Of a DNA stretch of 30,032 bases, positions 15,999 through 23,851 are shown piece after piece. Both the position numbers and the translations under genes were made by a program. This DNA comes from an uncultured Candidatus Melainabacteria bacterium. GTDB taxonomy: Bacteria > Cyanobacteriota > Vampirovibrionia > Gastranaerophilales > Gastranaerophilaceae. Location: NCBI GenBank assembly GCA_934700385.1, contig CAKUXO010000018.1:1-30032 (forward strand), written 5' to 3'. Positions within the stretch are counted from its first letter, which is position 1, and each line of letters begins with the position of its first letter. The notes under the pieces are model-generated. The model saw only the letters and a list, made by a program, of their open reading frames with translations, was not told the origin of the DNA and did not search any database.

Positions 15999-16904
15999 TT
16001 GAAAAATTTAGTTAAAAAGGGTGCAAAACCTACAAGAGTAATAACAGGTTTTATTATTGCAGCTATTTCAATAGCGGCAATTGTTTTGGGTTCATTACCA
16101 TTATATATATTATTATTAATAATAATAACCCTTTGTTGCAGGGAGTTTGTTCAAATTCTTAAACACAAAGGTTTCTACCCAAGTTTGCATATAATTCTGT
16201 TTTCAAGTGTAATTTTTGCAACTTTAACTTTTTTTCATAGATTTGACCTAGTGCCATCAATGCTTAGTCTTGCAATTGTTGCCTCGTTTTTGGTTGTTTT
16301 ATTTATGGGAAGACAGCCATATATCGTTAATGTTGCAACAACAATTCTAGGTTCACTTTATTGTGGGTGGTTACCTTGTCACATACTTTTAATTAGACAA
16401 ATTGGGCTTACGAGGGTGGGCGCTTTTCAGTTTTCACCCTCTCAAGGCTTATGGCTATTGTTATTTGTCTTTTTAGCAGTAGCCTTAACAGATATCGGCG
16501 CATATTATTTTGGTGTTAAATTTGGTAAAAGAAAATTAGCAGAAGTAATTAGCCCGAAAAAAACCGTTGAAGGTGCAATTGGTGGTGCGCTTTGTGCTAT
16601 AATCATTTCTTGTTTTGGTATTTTTTATACTCAAATGAGCCTATGTCAAGCAATTATCGGCGGTTTAATTATAACCTTATCTGCTCAATTGGGCGATTTA
16701 TCTGAATCTTTAATTAAAAGAGATGCAGGAGTTAAAGATTCAAGTGACATTCTCCCAGGGCATGGCGGTATGTTAGATAGGTTTGATGGATATTTGTTTG
16801 CTATTCCTGTTGCATATTATTATTTTATGCACTTCACACAAGGAACAAATGTTTTTATCGAATTTTTGAAATATTTTGATGGTGCAATTAATGTCTATTT
16901 CTAA
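15999..16904 (+). CDS. cdsA: Phosphatidate cytidylyltransferase (CDP-diglyceride synthase)
   Basis: CdsA is a multi-pass inner-membrane enzyme making CDP-diacylglycerol from phosphatidate and CTP for phospholipid synthesis. Hydrophobic segments fill residues 14-45, 63-80, 88-103, 113-132, 150-172, 192-230 and 264-278. The family signature spans 237-263, with SLIKR, KDSSD, PGHGG and DRFD as its key parts. The frame stays open back to 15951 inside frr, but the best start is TTG at 15999. It is one base after the frr stop and has GGAG at 15988-15991, 7 nt before. This gives 301 aa. Its end overlaps rnc by 14 nt. uppS, often found between frr and cdsA, is missing here. Confidence 0.93.
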   Translation: MKNLVKKGAKPTRVITGFIIAAISIAAIVLGSLPLYILLLIIITLCCREFVQILKHKGFYPSLHIILFSSVIFATLTFFHRFDLVPSMLSLAIVASFLVVLFMGRQPYIVNVATTILGSLYCGWLPCHILLIRQIGLTRVGAFQFSPSQGLWLLLFVFLAVALTDIGAYYFGVKFGKRKLAEVISPKKTVEGAIGGALCAIIISCFGIFYTQMSLCQAIIGGLIITLSAQLGDLSESLIKRDAGVKDSSDILPGHGGMLDRFDGYLFAIPVAYYYFMHFTQGTNVFIEFLKYFDGAINVYF

Positions 16905-17640
16905 TCTTTTAACACCTGAAAGAATTAATGAACTTAATGAGTTTCAAAAAAAATATAATCTTGATTTTTCAAATCTTGAATTGTTAAATCAAGCATTCAT
17001 TCACACTTCTTATGTTAATGAAAATAAAATTGATGTTTCTTTTTCTTATGAAAGACTTGAATTTTTAGGGGACGCCGTTTTAAAACTTGCAGTAAGCGAT
17101 TTTTATTATGAATATTTCCCTGATTATCAAGAAGGAAAAATGACAAAACTTAGAGGTGAAATCGTTTCTGATAAAAATATTTTTTCTTATGCTCTTGAAT
17201 TAGGGTTTGATAACCTAATTATCTTAGGAAAAAATGAAAAAAAACACGGTGGCGCTAAAAAAGAATCAATAATTGCTTGTGCTTTTGAAGCGTTTTTAGG
17301 GGCAATTTATCTTGAATATAAGGAAAATGGTTATCAAAAGGCAAAAGAATTTTTAAAAGATAACTTTTTAGATGATATTTTAAATATTGATAAAAAAATT
17401 GCAATTTTAAATCCAAAAGCAATTTTACAAGAATATACTCAAGCTAAAAATCATAAACTTCCTGTTTATAATTTAATTGAAACAAAAGGGCTTGAGCATG
17501 ATAAAACTTTTTATGTTGAAGTAGTTTATAACAATGAAGTTTTAGGTAAAGGTTTTGAAAAAAGTTTAAAACAAGCGCAACAAGAAGCTGCACTTAATGC
17601 TTTGGTTAATTTAAAATTAATAGATAGAGAAAAAATATAA
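16891..17640 (+). CDS. rnc: Ribonuclease III
   Basis: RNase III cuts double-stranded RNA in rRNA and mRNA maturation. The catalytic domain has the signature ERLEFLGDA (54-62) with acidic residues E54, E57, D61 and E81. The C-terminal half has E133 in AFEAFLGAIYLE. The double-stranded RNA-binding domain runs from about 174 to 243 (NPKAILQEYTQ to AALNALVNLK). The position equivalent to the metal-binding Asp114 of E. coli is Cys130 (IIACAFEA, codon TGT), which is unusual. Starts at TTG 16876 or ATG 16879 are possible. ATG 16891 is preferred because of GGTG at 16881-16884. It overlaps cdsA by 14 nt. Confidence 0.93.
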   Translation: MSISNLLTPERINELNEFQKKYNLDFSNLELLNQAFIHTSYVNENKIDVSFSYERLEFLGDAVLKLAVSDFYYEYFPDYQEGKMTKLRGEIVSDKNIFSYALELGFDNLIILGKNEKKHGGAKKESIIACAFEAFLGAIYLEYKENGYQKAKEFLKDNFLDDILNIDKKIAILNPKAILQEYTQAKNHKLPVYNLIETKGLEHDKTFYVEVVYNNEVLGKGFEKSLKQAQQEAALNALVNLKLIDREKI

Positions 17641-18279
17641 ATGGAAACAATTATTTCACCCTCAATTTTATCAAGCGATTTTGCTAATCTTGAAAGAGAT
17701 ATAAAAAAAGTTGAAAAATTTGTCCCTTGGCTTCATATTGATGTTATGGACGGGGTTTTTGTACCTAATATTTCAATTGGTATTCCTGTTGTTAAATCAA
17801 TCAGAAAAGTAACTAATCTTTTTTTAGATACTCATTTAATGATAGTAAACCCCATAAAATATGTTGATGATTTTAAAAAAGCAGGCTCTGATTTAATTAC
17901 TTTTCATTATGAAGCAGCTTTAGATGATACCACTAAAACAATTGAAAAAATTAAAGAAAACAATTTAAAAGCAGGTCTTTCAATTAAACCAAAAACTTCT
18001 GTTGAAGAAATTAAAAAATACATTAATCTTGTTGATTTAGTTTTAATAATGACAGTTGAACCGGGGTTTGGCGGGCAAAAATTTATGGAAGATTGCGCTC
18101 TTAAAATTAAAGAAATTAAAAAATATTCAAAAAATGAAAATTTAATTATTCAAGTAGATGGCGGCATAAACGATAAAACTTCTAAAATTTGTTTAAATTA
18201 TGGCGCAAATTCTCTTGTAGCAGGAAGTTATATATATAATTCTGATGATATTAAAAAATCTGTTGAAATGTTAAAATAG
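17641..18279 (+). CDS. rpe: Ribulose-phosphate 3-epimerase
   Basis: This enzyme interconverts ribulose 5-phosphate and xylulose 5-phosphate in the pentose-phosphate pathway. The TIM-barrel protein of 212 aa shows SPSILSSDFANLERDI (6-21) and LHIDVMDGVFVPN (31-43, with metal ligands H32 and D34). It also has DTHLMIVNP (63-71, with H65), MTVEPGFGGQKFM (137-149) and QVDGGIN (171-177, with D173). V39 takes the place of the common His in DGHFVPN. The ATG directly follows the rnc stop with no gap, and an AGAGAAA site lies inside rnc. Confidence 0.95.
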   Translation: METIISPSILSSDFANLERDIKKVEKFVPWLHIDVMDGVFVPNISIGIPVVKSIRKVTNLFLDTHLMIVNPIKYVDDFKKAGSDLITFHYEAALDDTTKTIEKIKENNLKAGLSIKPKTSVEEIKKYINLVDLVLIMTVEPGFGGQKFMEDCALKIKEIKKYSKNENLIIQVDGGINDKTSKICLNYGANSLVAGSYIYNSDDIKKSVEMLK

Positions 18280-18299
18280 CTCAAAAAATATTTTTATTG

Positions 18300-18305
18300 T
18301 AGAAT
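18300..18305 (+). promoter_or_regulatory. Candidate -10 box of wecB, leaderless arrangement
   Basis: TAGAAT ends 9 nt before the wecB ATG in the 35-nt gap after rpe, and no Shine-Dalgarno sequence is present. The -35 region is poor, so read-through from rpe is an alternative. Confidence 0.35.
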
Positions 18306-18314
18306 TGGTTTGTT

Positions 18315-19424
18315 ATGGATAAAAAAATTAAAATTGCATTAGTATTTGGAACTCGCCCCGAGGCGATTAAAATGTGTCCTTTGGTTAAAAAGTTAAAACA
18401 AAACCCATTATTTGAAGTTTTAACAATAGTAACTGCGCAACATCGTCAAATGCTTGATAGCGTGCTTGAACTTTTTGAAATAAAACCCGATTATGACCTT
18501 AATTTAATGAAACCTAATCAAAATCTTTGGGGTTTATCTTCTGATATTTTGTTAAAAACAAAAGAAGTTTTTGAAAAAGAAAAGCCGGATTTAATTTTAG
18601 TCCATGGCGATACAACAACCGCTGGGTTAAGCGCTTTGAGTGCTTTTTATTCAAGAATTAAAATAGGACATGTTGAAGCCGGACTTCGCACTTTTGATAA
18701 AGATTATCCATTTCCTGAAGAAATTAATCGTGTAATTGTTGATTCTGTTTCAGATTTAATGTTTTGCCCAACAGATAAAGCAACAGAAAACATTAAAAAT
18801 TCAGGAATTAAAAAAGGAATTTATAAAACAGGAAACACTGTTATAGACGCTCTTTTATATGTTGTTGAAAATAAAAAAACAAATCTTGATTTTATCAATT
18901 TAGATGAAAATTTAAAAACAATTCTATTAACTTCACACCGTCGTGAAAACTTTGGAAAACCTCTTGAAAACATCTGTTTTGCTATAAAAGAACTTGTTGA
19001 AAAAAATAAAGATATTCAAGTTGTTTATCCAATGCACCTTAATCCAAATGTTAGAAACACGGTTAAACCGATTTTAGAAAACATTGAAAGAGTTAAATTA
19101 ATTGAGCCATTGGATTATGTTCCATTTTGTAATTTAATGAAAAAATCTTATATAATTCTAACTGATTCAGGTGGAGTTCAAGAAGAAGCACCAACTTTAG
19201 GTGTTCCTGTTTTAGTTTTAAGAGATGAAACAGAACGTCCTGAAGCTCTTGAATTTGGCGGAGTTAAACTTGTTGGAACTTCAAAAGAAAAAATTACTGC
19301 TACTGTTCAAGAACTTTTAGATAATAATGATGTTTATCAAAAAATGTCAAAAGCAATTAATCCTTATGGGGATGGCAAGGCTTGTGAATACATTGAAAAA
19401 ATTATCTTAGAATATTTTAAATAA
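18315..19424 (+). CDS. wecB: UDP-N-acetylglucosamine 2-epimerase (non-hydrolysing)
   Basis: This enzyme converts UDP-GlcNAc to UDP-ManNAc, a precursor of surface polysaccharides. The 369-aa protein has the GT-B fold and the motifs FGTRPEAIK (11-19), TAQHRQML (40-47), VHGDTTTA (96-103, with D99) and IGHVEAGLRTFD (117-128, with E121). FPEEINR (133-139) holds E135, and TSHRRENFG (206-214) holds H208. DSGGVQEE lies in the C-terminal half, followed by LRDETERPEA. It fits the surface-sugar theme of the heptosyltransferase-like and acyltransferase genes elsewhere in the window. It converges on the ThiF-like gene with 7 nt between and no clear terminator. Confidence 0.95.
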   Translation: MDKKIKIALVFGTRPEAIKMCPLVKKLKQNPLFEVLTIVTAQHRQMLDSVLELFEIKPDYDLNLMKPNQNLWGLSSDILLKTKEVFEKEKPDLILVHGDTTTAGLSALSAFYSRIKIGHVEAGLRTFDKDYPFPEEINRVIVDSVSDLMFCPTDKATENIKNSGIKKGIYKTGNTVIDALLYVVENKKTNLDFINLDENLKTILLTSHRRENFGKPLENICFAIKELVEKNKDIQVVYPMHLNPNVRNTVKPILENIERVKLIEPLDYVPFCNLMKKSYIILTDSGGVQEEAPTLGVPVLVLRDETERPEALEFGGVKLVGTSKEKITATVQELLDNNDVYQKMSKAINPYGDGKACEYIEKIILEYFK

Positions 19425-19431
19425 TATAAAA

Positions 19432-20157
19432 TTAATTACTACAAGCAGCGCATGCCATATTTTTTGAAAAGTTAAGCGTTTTAAAACAAGAAGTAGTGCC
19501 ATCAAACACTAAAAGTTTATTTAATAATGGTGTACCTTCATTAGTAATTACTTTCATAGCTTCAAGCGCTTGAATAGATGAAATTGTATTTACAACTGGA
19601 GATAACGAAGCAAAAACTTCATTTTTAAAGACTTTTGGCTTTTGCATTATACATTCAAGACAACCTGTTTTTTTAGGAACAATTGTTGTAACTTGTCCTC
19701 TAAAACCTTGAACTCCGCCATGGACTAAGATTTTATTATGTCTTATAGCAATTTCATTTAAAAGATATTTTGATTCATAAGAATCAAAACAATCGATAAT
19801 TAAGTCATAATTTAAAACAACATTAAAATAATTAAGTTCATTTAATTTGATTTTATCTAATTCAACTTTAATATCAGGATTAAAATCTTGAATCCAATCT
19901 TTTGCTGAAATAACTTTTGCTCTACCTAGATTTTTATATTTATGAATAATTTGGCGATTGAAGTTGCTTTCTTCTAAAATATCTCCATCAACAAGTTTAA
20001 TCTGACCAACTCCAAGAGCTGCAAGATTCATAATAACCCCCGAACCTAAGCCGCCTGCGCCCATAACAAGAACTTTTGAATTAAAAAGACGTTCTTGCGA
20101 CTCTTTTGATATTCCATACAATTCTAAATTACGTTCATATCTAGTCATTCGAGACAT
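19432..20157 (-). CDS. HesA/MoeB/ThiF-family E1-like adenylyltransferase
   Basis: Members adenylate the C-terminal glycine of ubiquitin-like sulfur carriers (MoaD, ThiS) or related substrates. The 241-aa protein begins with RYERNLELYGI (6-16). It has the ATP site VMGAGGLGSGV (31-41), the SNFNRQ motif (64-69), IDCFDSYESKYLLNE (121-135) and LSPVVNTISSIQALEA (185-200). The structural zinc is bound by two CxxC pairs, C166/C169 and C236/C239. No C-terminal rhodanese domain is present, so MoeB- or ThiF-like roles are both possible. No MoaD, ThiS or other cofactor gene is adjacent. The start at 20157 has AAAGAGAAA before it and lies 17 nt inside the fliN-like gene. Confidence 0.9.
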   Translation of the reverse strand: MSRMTRYERNLELYGISKESQERLFNSKVLVMGAGGLGSGVIMNLAALGVGQIKLVDGDILEESNFNRQIIHKYKNLGRAKVISAKDWIQDFNPDIKVELDKIKLNELNYFNVVLNYDLIIDCFDSYESKYLLNEIAIRHNKILVHGGVQGFRGQVTTIVPKKTGCLECIMQKPKVFKNEVFASLSPVVNTISSIQALEAMKVITNEGTPLLNKLLVFDGTTSCFKTLNFSKNMACAACSN

Positions 20158-20449
20158 TATTTTTCTCTTTCAAATTATCGTTTTCAACTATTTCAACAAT
20201 TTTTATGCCGTATGTATCTTCAATTGCAATAATTTTTCCTTTAGCAATTAAAATATCATCGACATAAATATCAACTGGGTCTTGGGTGAGATTATCTAAC
20301 ATAACAATAGAACCTTCATCATATTCCATTGCATCTTTTAAAGAGATTGTTGTTTTACCTAGCTCGGCACGCATAAAAACTTCAACATTTCCTACTTTTA
20401 AAATGTTTTCTTGATTTGTATCGATATCCTTGAGGTTTTTATCCGTCAT
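20141..20449 (-). CDS. fliN: FliN/SpoA-domain flagellar motor switch protein
   Basis: FliN forms the C-ring of the flagellar switch with FliG and FliM, and related SpoA proteins serve type III secretion. The SpoA domain covers about residues 17-88. Family hallmarks are VEVFMRAELGKTTISLKDA (22-40), EGSIVMLD (45-52), DPVDIYVDDILIAKGKI (57-73) and YGIKIVEIV (80-88). At 102 aa it is the short FliN type. A strong AGGGGAGA ribosome-binding site precedes the ATG. No other flagellar gene lies within the window, and it overlaps the MoeB/ThiF-like gene instead, an unusual partnership. Confidence 0.8.
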   Translation of the reverse strand: MTDKNLKDIDTNQENILKVGNVEVFMRAELGKTTISLKDAMEYDEGSIVMLDNLTQDPVDIYVDDILIAKGKIIAIEDTYGIKIVEIVENDNLKEKNNVSND

Positions 20450-20466
20450 AATTCTCCCCTTTATAT

Positions 20467-20472
20467 ATTATA
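20467..20472 (-). promoter_or_regulatory. -10 box of the fliN-like operon
   Basis: On the minus strand a TATAAT lies 17 nt before the ATG within an AT-alternating run, with no good -35 box at 17 nt. Confidence 0.35.
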
Positions 20473-20520
20473 TATAACACAAGAATAAAACTAATCCTAA
20501 TTATTACAAAAAATTAAAAT

Positions 20521-20550
20521 TTGACCTCGTTTTTTAATTAAGATTAATAT
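20521..20550 (+). promoter_or_regulatory. Promoter of the glyoxalase-family gene
   Basis: TTGACC (20521-20526) is a near-consensus -35. TAATAT (20545-20550) follows at 18 nt. The start codon is 26 nt further on, with AAGGAG before it. Confidence 0.5.
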
Positions 20551-20576
20551 AGTATTATTAATAAAAAGGAGTTAAT

Positions 20577-20981
20577 ATGCAATTTATACATGCGATGATA
20601 AGAGTGGCAGATGAAGAAAAATCAATTGAATTTTATTGTGGTCTTTTAGGTTTAAAAAAAGGTAAAAGAATAAGACTTGAAGATTCTTACTTGCAATATT
20701 TAACAGATGAAACAACAGGTTTTGAAATAGAATTAACAATTAATGATGAAATACCACAAGAAGGTTATCAAAATGGAAATGCTTTTGGGCATTTTGCATT
20801 TTATGCTGATAACCTTGATGATATTTCAAAAAAACTTGAAAAATTAAACTATAAGTGGGATGTTGAACCTTTTTATCTTGATGAAATTAAAACAAGAATT
20901 TCATTTATTCAAGACCCAGATGGAAATTCAATTGAATTAATTGAAAAACAAGTTACTCCATTCCCTGTGTCAAAATATTAG
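20577..20981 (+). CDS. Lactoylglutathione lyase-type VOC (glyoxalase I) family protein
   Basis: This resembles glyoxalase I, which isomerises the hemithioacetal of methylglyoxal and a thiol. All four metal ligands can be placed: H5 (QFIHAMIRV), E52 (EIELTIND), H72 (FGHFAF) and E120 (DPDGNSIEL). The substrate strand YCGLLGLKKGKR (20-31) is typical. The length of 134 aa fits the single-module type. The AAGGAG ribosome-binding site is good. Its last 29 nt overlap the convergent small gene on the other strand. Other VOC activities cannot be ruled out. Confidence 0.85.
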   Translation: MQFIHAMIRVADEEKSIEFYCGLLGLKKGKRIRLEDSYLQYLTDETTGFEIELTINDEIPQEGYQNGNAFGHFAFYADNLDDISKKLEKLNYKWDVEPFYLDEIKTRISFIQDPDGNSIELIEKQVTPFPVSKY

Positions 20982-21261
20982 GTTCAACGCCTAGAACTTC
21001 GCCTATGTGATTAAGTTCTTGAACTGATAAGGTTGCAAGTTCATTAACACCAAATTCCTCAACAAAAGCAAGAATTTCATCTTCTGACATTGTCATAATA
21101 GGAGATATATATTCTTGCTTTGTGCTTGAAATATATTCCATGTCTTTGGTGTTATTTTTTTTCACCGGTTTAACATAAGAAACAGAATCTTTTAAAATTT
21201 CATCCCTTAATAAGTTTGCCATTTGTTTTTCTGTAAGTGTATTTAATTCCTTCATATTCAC
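20953..21261 (-). CDS. Hypothetical protein, 102 aa
   Basis: This is a small acidic protein of unknown family. It starts MNMKELNTLTEKQMANLLRD. The C-terminal half has two short predicted helices, EDEILAFVEEFGVNEL and SVQELNHIGEVLGV. There is no signal peptide or membrane segment. An AAAGGTG ribosome-binding site lies 5 nt before the ATG, which supports it as a real gene. A second in-frame ATG lies two codons in. Its last 29 nt overlap the 3' end of the glyoxalase-family gene on the opposite strand. Confidence 0.7.
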   Translation of the reverse strand: MNMKELNTLTEKQMANLLRDEILKDSVSYVKPVKKNNTKDMEYISSTKQEYISPIMTMSEDEILAFVEEFGVNELATLSVQELNHIGEVLGVEPNILTQGME

Positions 21262-21324
21262 ACCTTTCTGCTCTTAGTATGTTTATCGGCAGGTTTGATT
21301 AAAAATTTAGGAAAAAAGATATAA

Positions 21325-21344
21325 TATTTACAAATATTTACAAA
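21325..21344. repeat. Tandem 10-bp direct repeat
   Basis: Two exact copies of TATTTACAAA abut the 3' end of the tagged repeat-protein gene (21346) and lie 64 nt upstream of the 102-aa gene. The related 10-mer CTTTACAAAA occurs at 4561 and 28591. It may be promoter DNA or a binding site. Confidence 0.5.
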
Positions 21345-21345
21345 A

Positions 21346-22722
21346 TTAATTAGCGTCTATTTTTTTATTTTTTACTGTTTCAACATTTCCAAAATAATCA
21401 AAAGTAGCGCTTGTCCCATCTTTATAACTAAGTGGAAATGGTAAATCTTGTTGATAATTGCTTTCGTAACTTTGTGGTGCACCATCTGAAAAATTAATCG
21501 TTTCTGCGGCTCTATTTGTTACAACATTATAAATTCTATTCGCTTTGTTGTTTTTTACATAACTTTTTAATTTTTCATTTTCAAAAGTTAAATGTCTTTT
21601 TGTTTCTTCTGTTACTTCTGGTCCGCTTTCAGAATAATCATATCCTTCTTTATAATCAACAAGTTGATAATTTTCATCAAATCCAAAAATTTCATCTCCT
21701 TTTAATTCATGGACAAAAGGATAGGCTGAATCAAGAATATTTGTTTTATATTCTTTTAAGCGTCCATATTCAAAAACAAGACCTTCTTCTGATTTTGAAA
21801 TTGTGTAATCGTTTGTTTTTTCTTTGTTGATGTTTGAAATATAAGTGGTTAAACTGGTGTCATCAAAATCAATCATTTTTCCAATGTGGCTTTTTAAAGT
21901 TGGTTCAGATGAACTTGTGTCATCAAATTTTTCATAGGTGTCTTTCATATAAACAAGTTTGTTGTTTTTGCCTTTAAAAAAGCTTTCTTCATTACCTTTA
22001 TAGTAATAATCAAGACCGGAGATATAATTAAATCCTTTAGAATATTTTGCAAGGTTGCCATTTTTATCAAATGAATAATATTCATCTGCAACTTTTTTAA
22101 TACAGCCTTCTTCTTCAAATTCGTCATCAGTAGATAACTCATCTTCAGAAACTACTGGGGTTTCATTAAAAGTAGCTGCGTTTTTAAAAATTTCATAAAC
22201 TTTTCCGTTGCTTAAATTATATTCATCAACAAATTGATTATCGCCATACTTAAATTCAATAAAACTTGTTAGTTTTCCATTTGAAAAAGTTGCAAAAGTT
22301 TCATAATCACCTCTTGTATCAGTCATATATGAAATATTTGCGTCTGGTTGTTCAATCATAAAAACAGATGGGCTTTTTTTGTCAAAAGTTTCTTGTAAAA
22401 AATCTGCCTTTTTTTGAGCTTCAGATAGATTAGCTTTAGATTGTTCTTTAATATCAAAATATCTTTTTCTGATATCTTCTCCATCTTTTAGAACTTCACT
22501 TCCTCTTTTTAAGGCATAAAAAGATTTGTCTTGAATTTTTTTAGCTTCATCAAGTTTTTGAAGAGTTATGTCTTGTATTTCTTCTTCTATTTTTGGTTGA
22601 GTGTTTGAAAAAGAAACACTATCAAAATTGCTTTTGAAATTTATTTTATTAATCGGGCTAGATTGAACTTTTTTATTAGATAAATTGTTTCTAATTTGAA
22701 AATTAATTGGTGATAGCTTCAT
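21346..22722 (-). CDS. Tagged repeat protein with YwqK/MORN-like repeats, 458 aa
   Basis: Function is unknown. The first 32 residues are an Asn/Lys/Ser-rich tag starting MKLSPINFQ and ending KINFKSN (26-32), shared in outline with two other proteins here. Residues about 50-115 form a charged coiled coil ending KKADFLQETFD. After that come many short repeats of the form F-x-x-G-x-L-x-x-[YF], such as FSNGKLTSF, LSNGKVYEIF, FDKNGNLAKY and FENEKLKSY. They recall YwqK/MORN-type beta repeats. No signal peptide or membrane segment is present. AAAGGAA precedes the ATG and overlaps the stop of the upstream paralogue, so the two are coupled. Confidence 0.82.
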   Translation of the reverse strand: MKLSPINFQIRNNLSNKKVQSSPINKINFKSNFDSVSFSNTQPKIEEEIQDITLQKLDEAKKIQDKSFYALKRGSEVLKDGEDIRKRYFDIKEQSKANLSEAQKKADFLQETFDKKSPSVFMIEQPDANISYMTDTRGDYETFATFSNGKLTSFIEFKYGDNQFVDEYNLSNGKVYEIFKNAATFNETPVVSEDELSTDDEFEEEGCIKKVADEYYSFDKNGNLAKYSKGFNYISGLDYYYKGNEESFFKGKNNKLVYMKDTYEKFDDTSSSEPTLKSHIGKMIDFDDTSLTTYISNINKEKTNDYTISKSEEGLVFEYGRLKEYKTNILDSAYPFVHELKGDEIFGFDENYQLVDYKEGYDYSESGPEVTEETKRHLTFENEKLKSYVKNNKANRIYNVVTNRAAETINFSDGAPQSYESNYQQDLPFPLSYKDGTSATFDYFGNVETVKNKKIDAN

Positions 22723-22733
22723 TATTTTTTCCT

Positions 22734-23768
22734 TTAGTTTGTAAATTTTTTATTCGTTGAATTTGAATTGTCGTTATTTTCATCATCTTGAACAGAATAA
22801 AAATCTTCATGATAATTAGTTAAATAATCTGAAACAAAGGTATAAAATTCAGCCACGTGCTGAATATTTCCTATTAAACCATTTGTAATATCATTACCTT
22901 TAATGCAAAGTCTTAACTTACCATTTTGAAATTCATGATAACTTTCCATTGTTACATGGGTGTTATTAGGTCTGGATGTTTTTTCAAGGTTTTTATAGTG
23001 CGATTTAACTAAACCATTTTCATCAAACTCTGTTCTTTCTTGCGTTCCTTTATATTCTTCAGAAGTTTTGGGGTCTATTAGTTTTTGTTCTGTTTTAGAA
23101 TTTTTAGAAAAATCTTTCACTATTCCATTTTTAAAATGATAAAATTCTTTAATAAATCTTTTGTGGTGCATTTTATTAAAATCAAAAGAATCTTTTTCGC
23201 CTGAGATAATTTCACAAGGATAGCCGCTATCATCAAATAAAACAGTAGTTGCGATTTTGTTATCTATCCCATTTTCATCTTTTTTTGTAACTATACCAAG
23301 AATATACCTGTTTAAAACCCCATCATAAATACTATATGAGTCTGTTTTTCCGTCTTTTTCTTCTTGATAGCCAATAAGTCTGCCATCCATAAAATCAGAT
23401 ATTCTTTCATAGCCATCAATAGTGTCAATCATTCTAACTGCCCCTGGGATAGGGCCATTAGCTGCTTTAGTTAAGCGTGGGTCTTTTGAATTATAAAGAT
23501 TTTGAAGAAAAGCCGCCTTTTTTTCTGCTTCTTTTTTAACTTTGGCTGTTTCTTTAATTAATTTTGCTGATTTTTCTGTAATTTTATTCGCATCTTTATA
23601 AACGATTTCGCTTTCTTTTAAAACCGTTTTAGATTTCATTTGAATTCTTTCATCATAAATATCATTACCAAAACTTATGTTTGAATTAAAAGTTTGGTGA
23701 TTAATTTTATTGTTAGAGTTGATTTTTGTGTTGTTAAATGAATTTAATAAAACAGAGTTAATTCTCAT
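22734..23768 (-). CDS. Tagged repeat protein, paralogue of the downstream gene, 344 aa
   Basis: This protein has the same plan as the 458-aa neighbour. A tag MRINSVLLNSFNN to NISFGND (30-36) is followed by a Lys/Glu coiled coil and the block KKAAFLQNLYNSKDPR. Then come MIDTIDGYERISDFMDGRL and later FDENGLVKSHY and FQNGKLRLC repeats. The matching blocks in the neighbour are KKADFLQETFDKKSP and YMTDTRGDYETFATFSNGKL, so the two arose by tandem duplication. A longer frame opens at 23843, but AAGGAA just before ATG 23768 and the tag itself fix the start. Function is unknown. The next gene starts 11 nt after the stop. Confidence 0.82.
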   Translation of the reverse strand: MRINSVLLNSFNNTKINSNNKINHQTFNSNISFGNDIYDERIQMKSKTVLKESEIVYKDANKITEKSAKLIKETAKVKKEAEKKAAFLQNLYNSKDPRLTKAANGPIPGAVRMIDTIDGYERISDFMDGRLIGYQEEKDGKTDSYSIYDGVLNRYILGIVTKKDENGIDNKIATTVLFDDSGYPCEIISGEKDSFDFNKMHHKRFIKEFYHFKNGIVKDFSKNSKTEQKLIDPKTSEEYKGTQERTEFDENGLVKSHYKNLEKTSRPNNTHVTMESYHEFQNGKLRLCIKGNDITNGLIGNIQHVAEFYTFVSDYLTNYHEDFYSVQDDENNDNSNSTNKKFTN

Positions 23769-23851
23769 TTTTTTCCTTTCAATTGGTAATAATAAGAAAC
23801 CCCTGAAAGAAAAATTTTTTATATTTTTTACAAAAATTAACAAATTAATTT

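Noticed and set aside
23769..23843. 25-residue extension of the 344-aa tagged protein
   Set aside because: AAGGAA precedes the internal ATG at 23768, and that start restores the N-terminal tag shared with the other two proteins.
23834..23851. AAATTAA/TTAATTT hairpin after the glycosyltransferase gene as a terminator
   Set aside because: The 7-bp stem contains only A-T pairs and is too weak to call in DNA of this composition.
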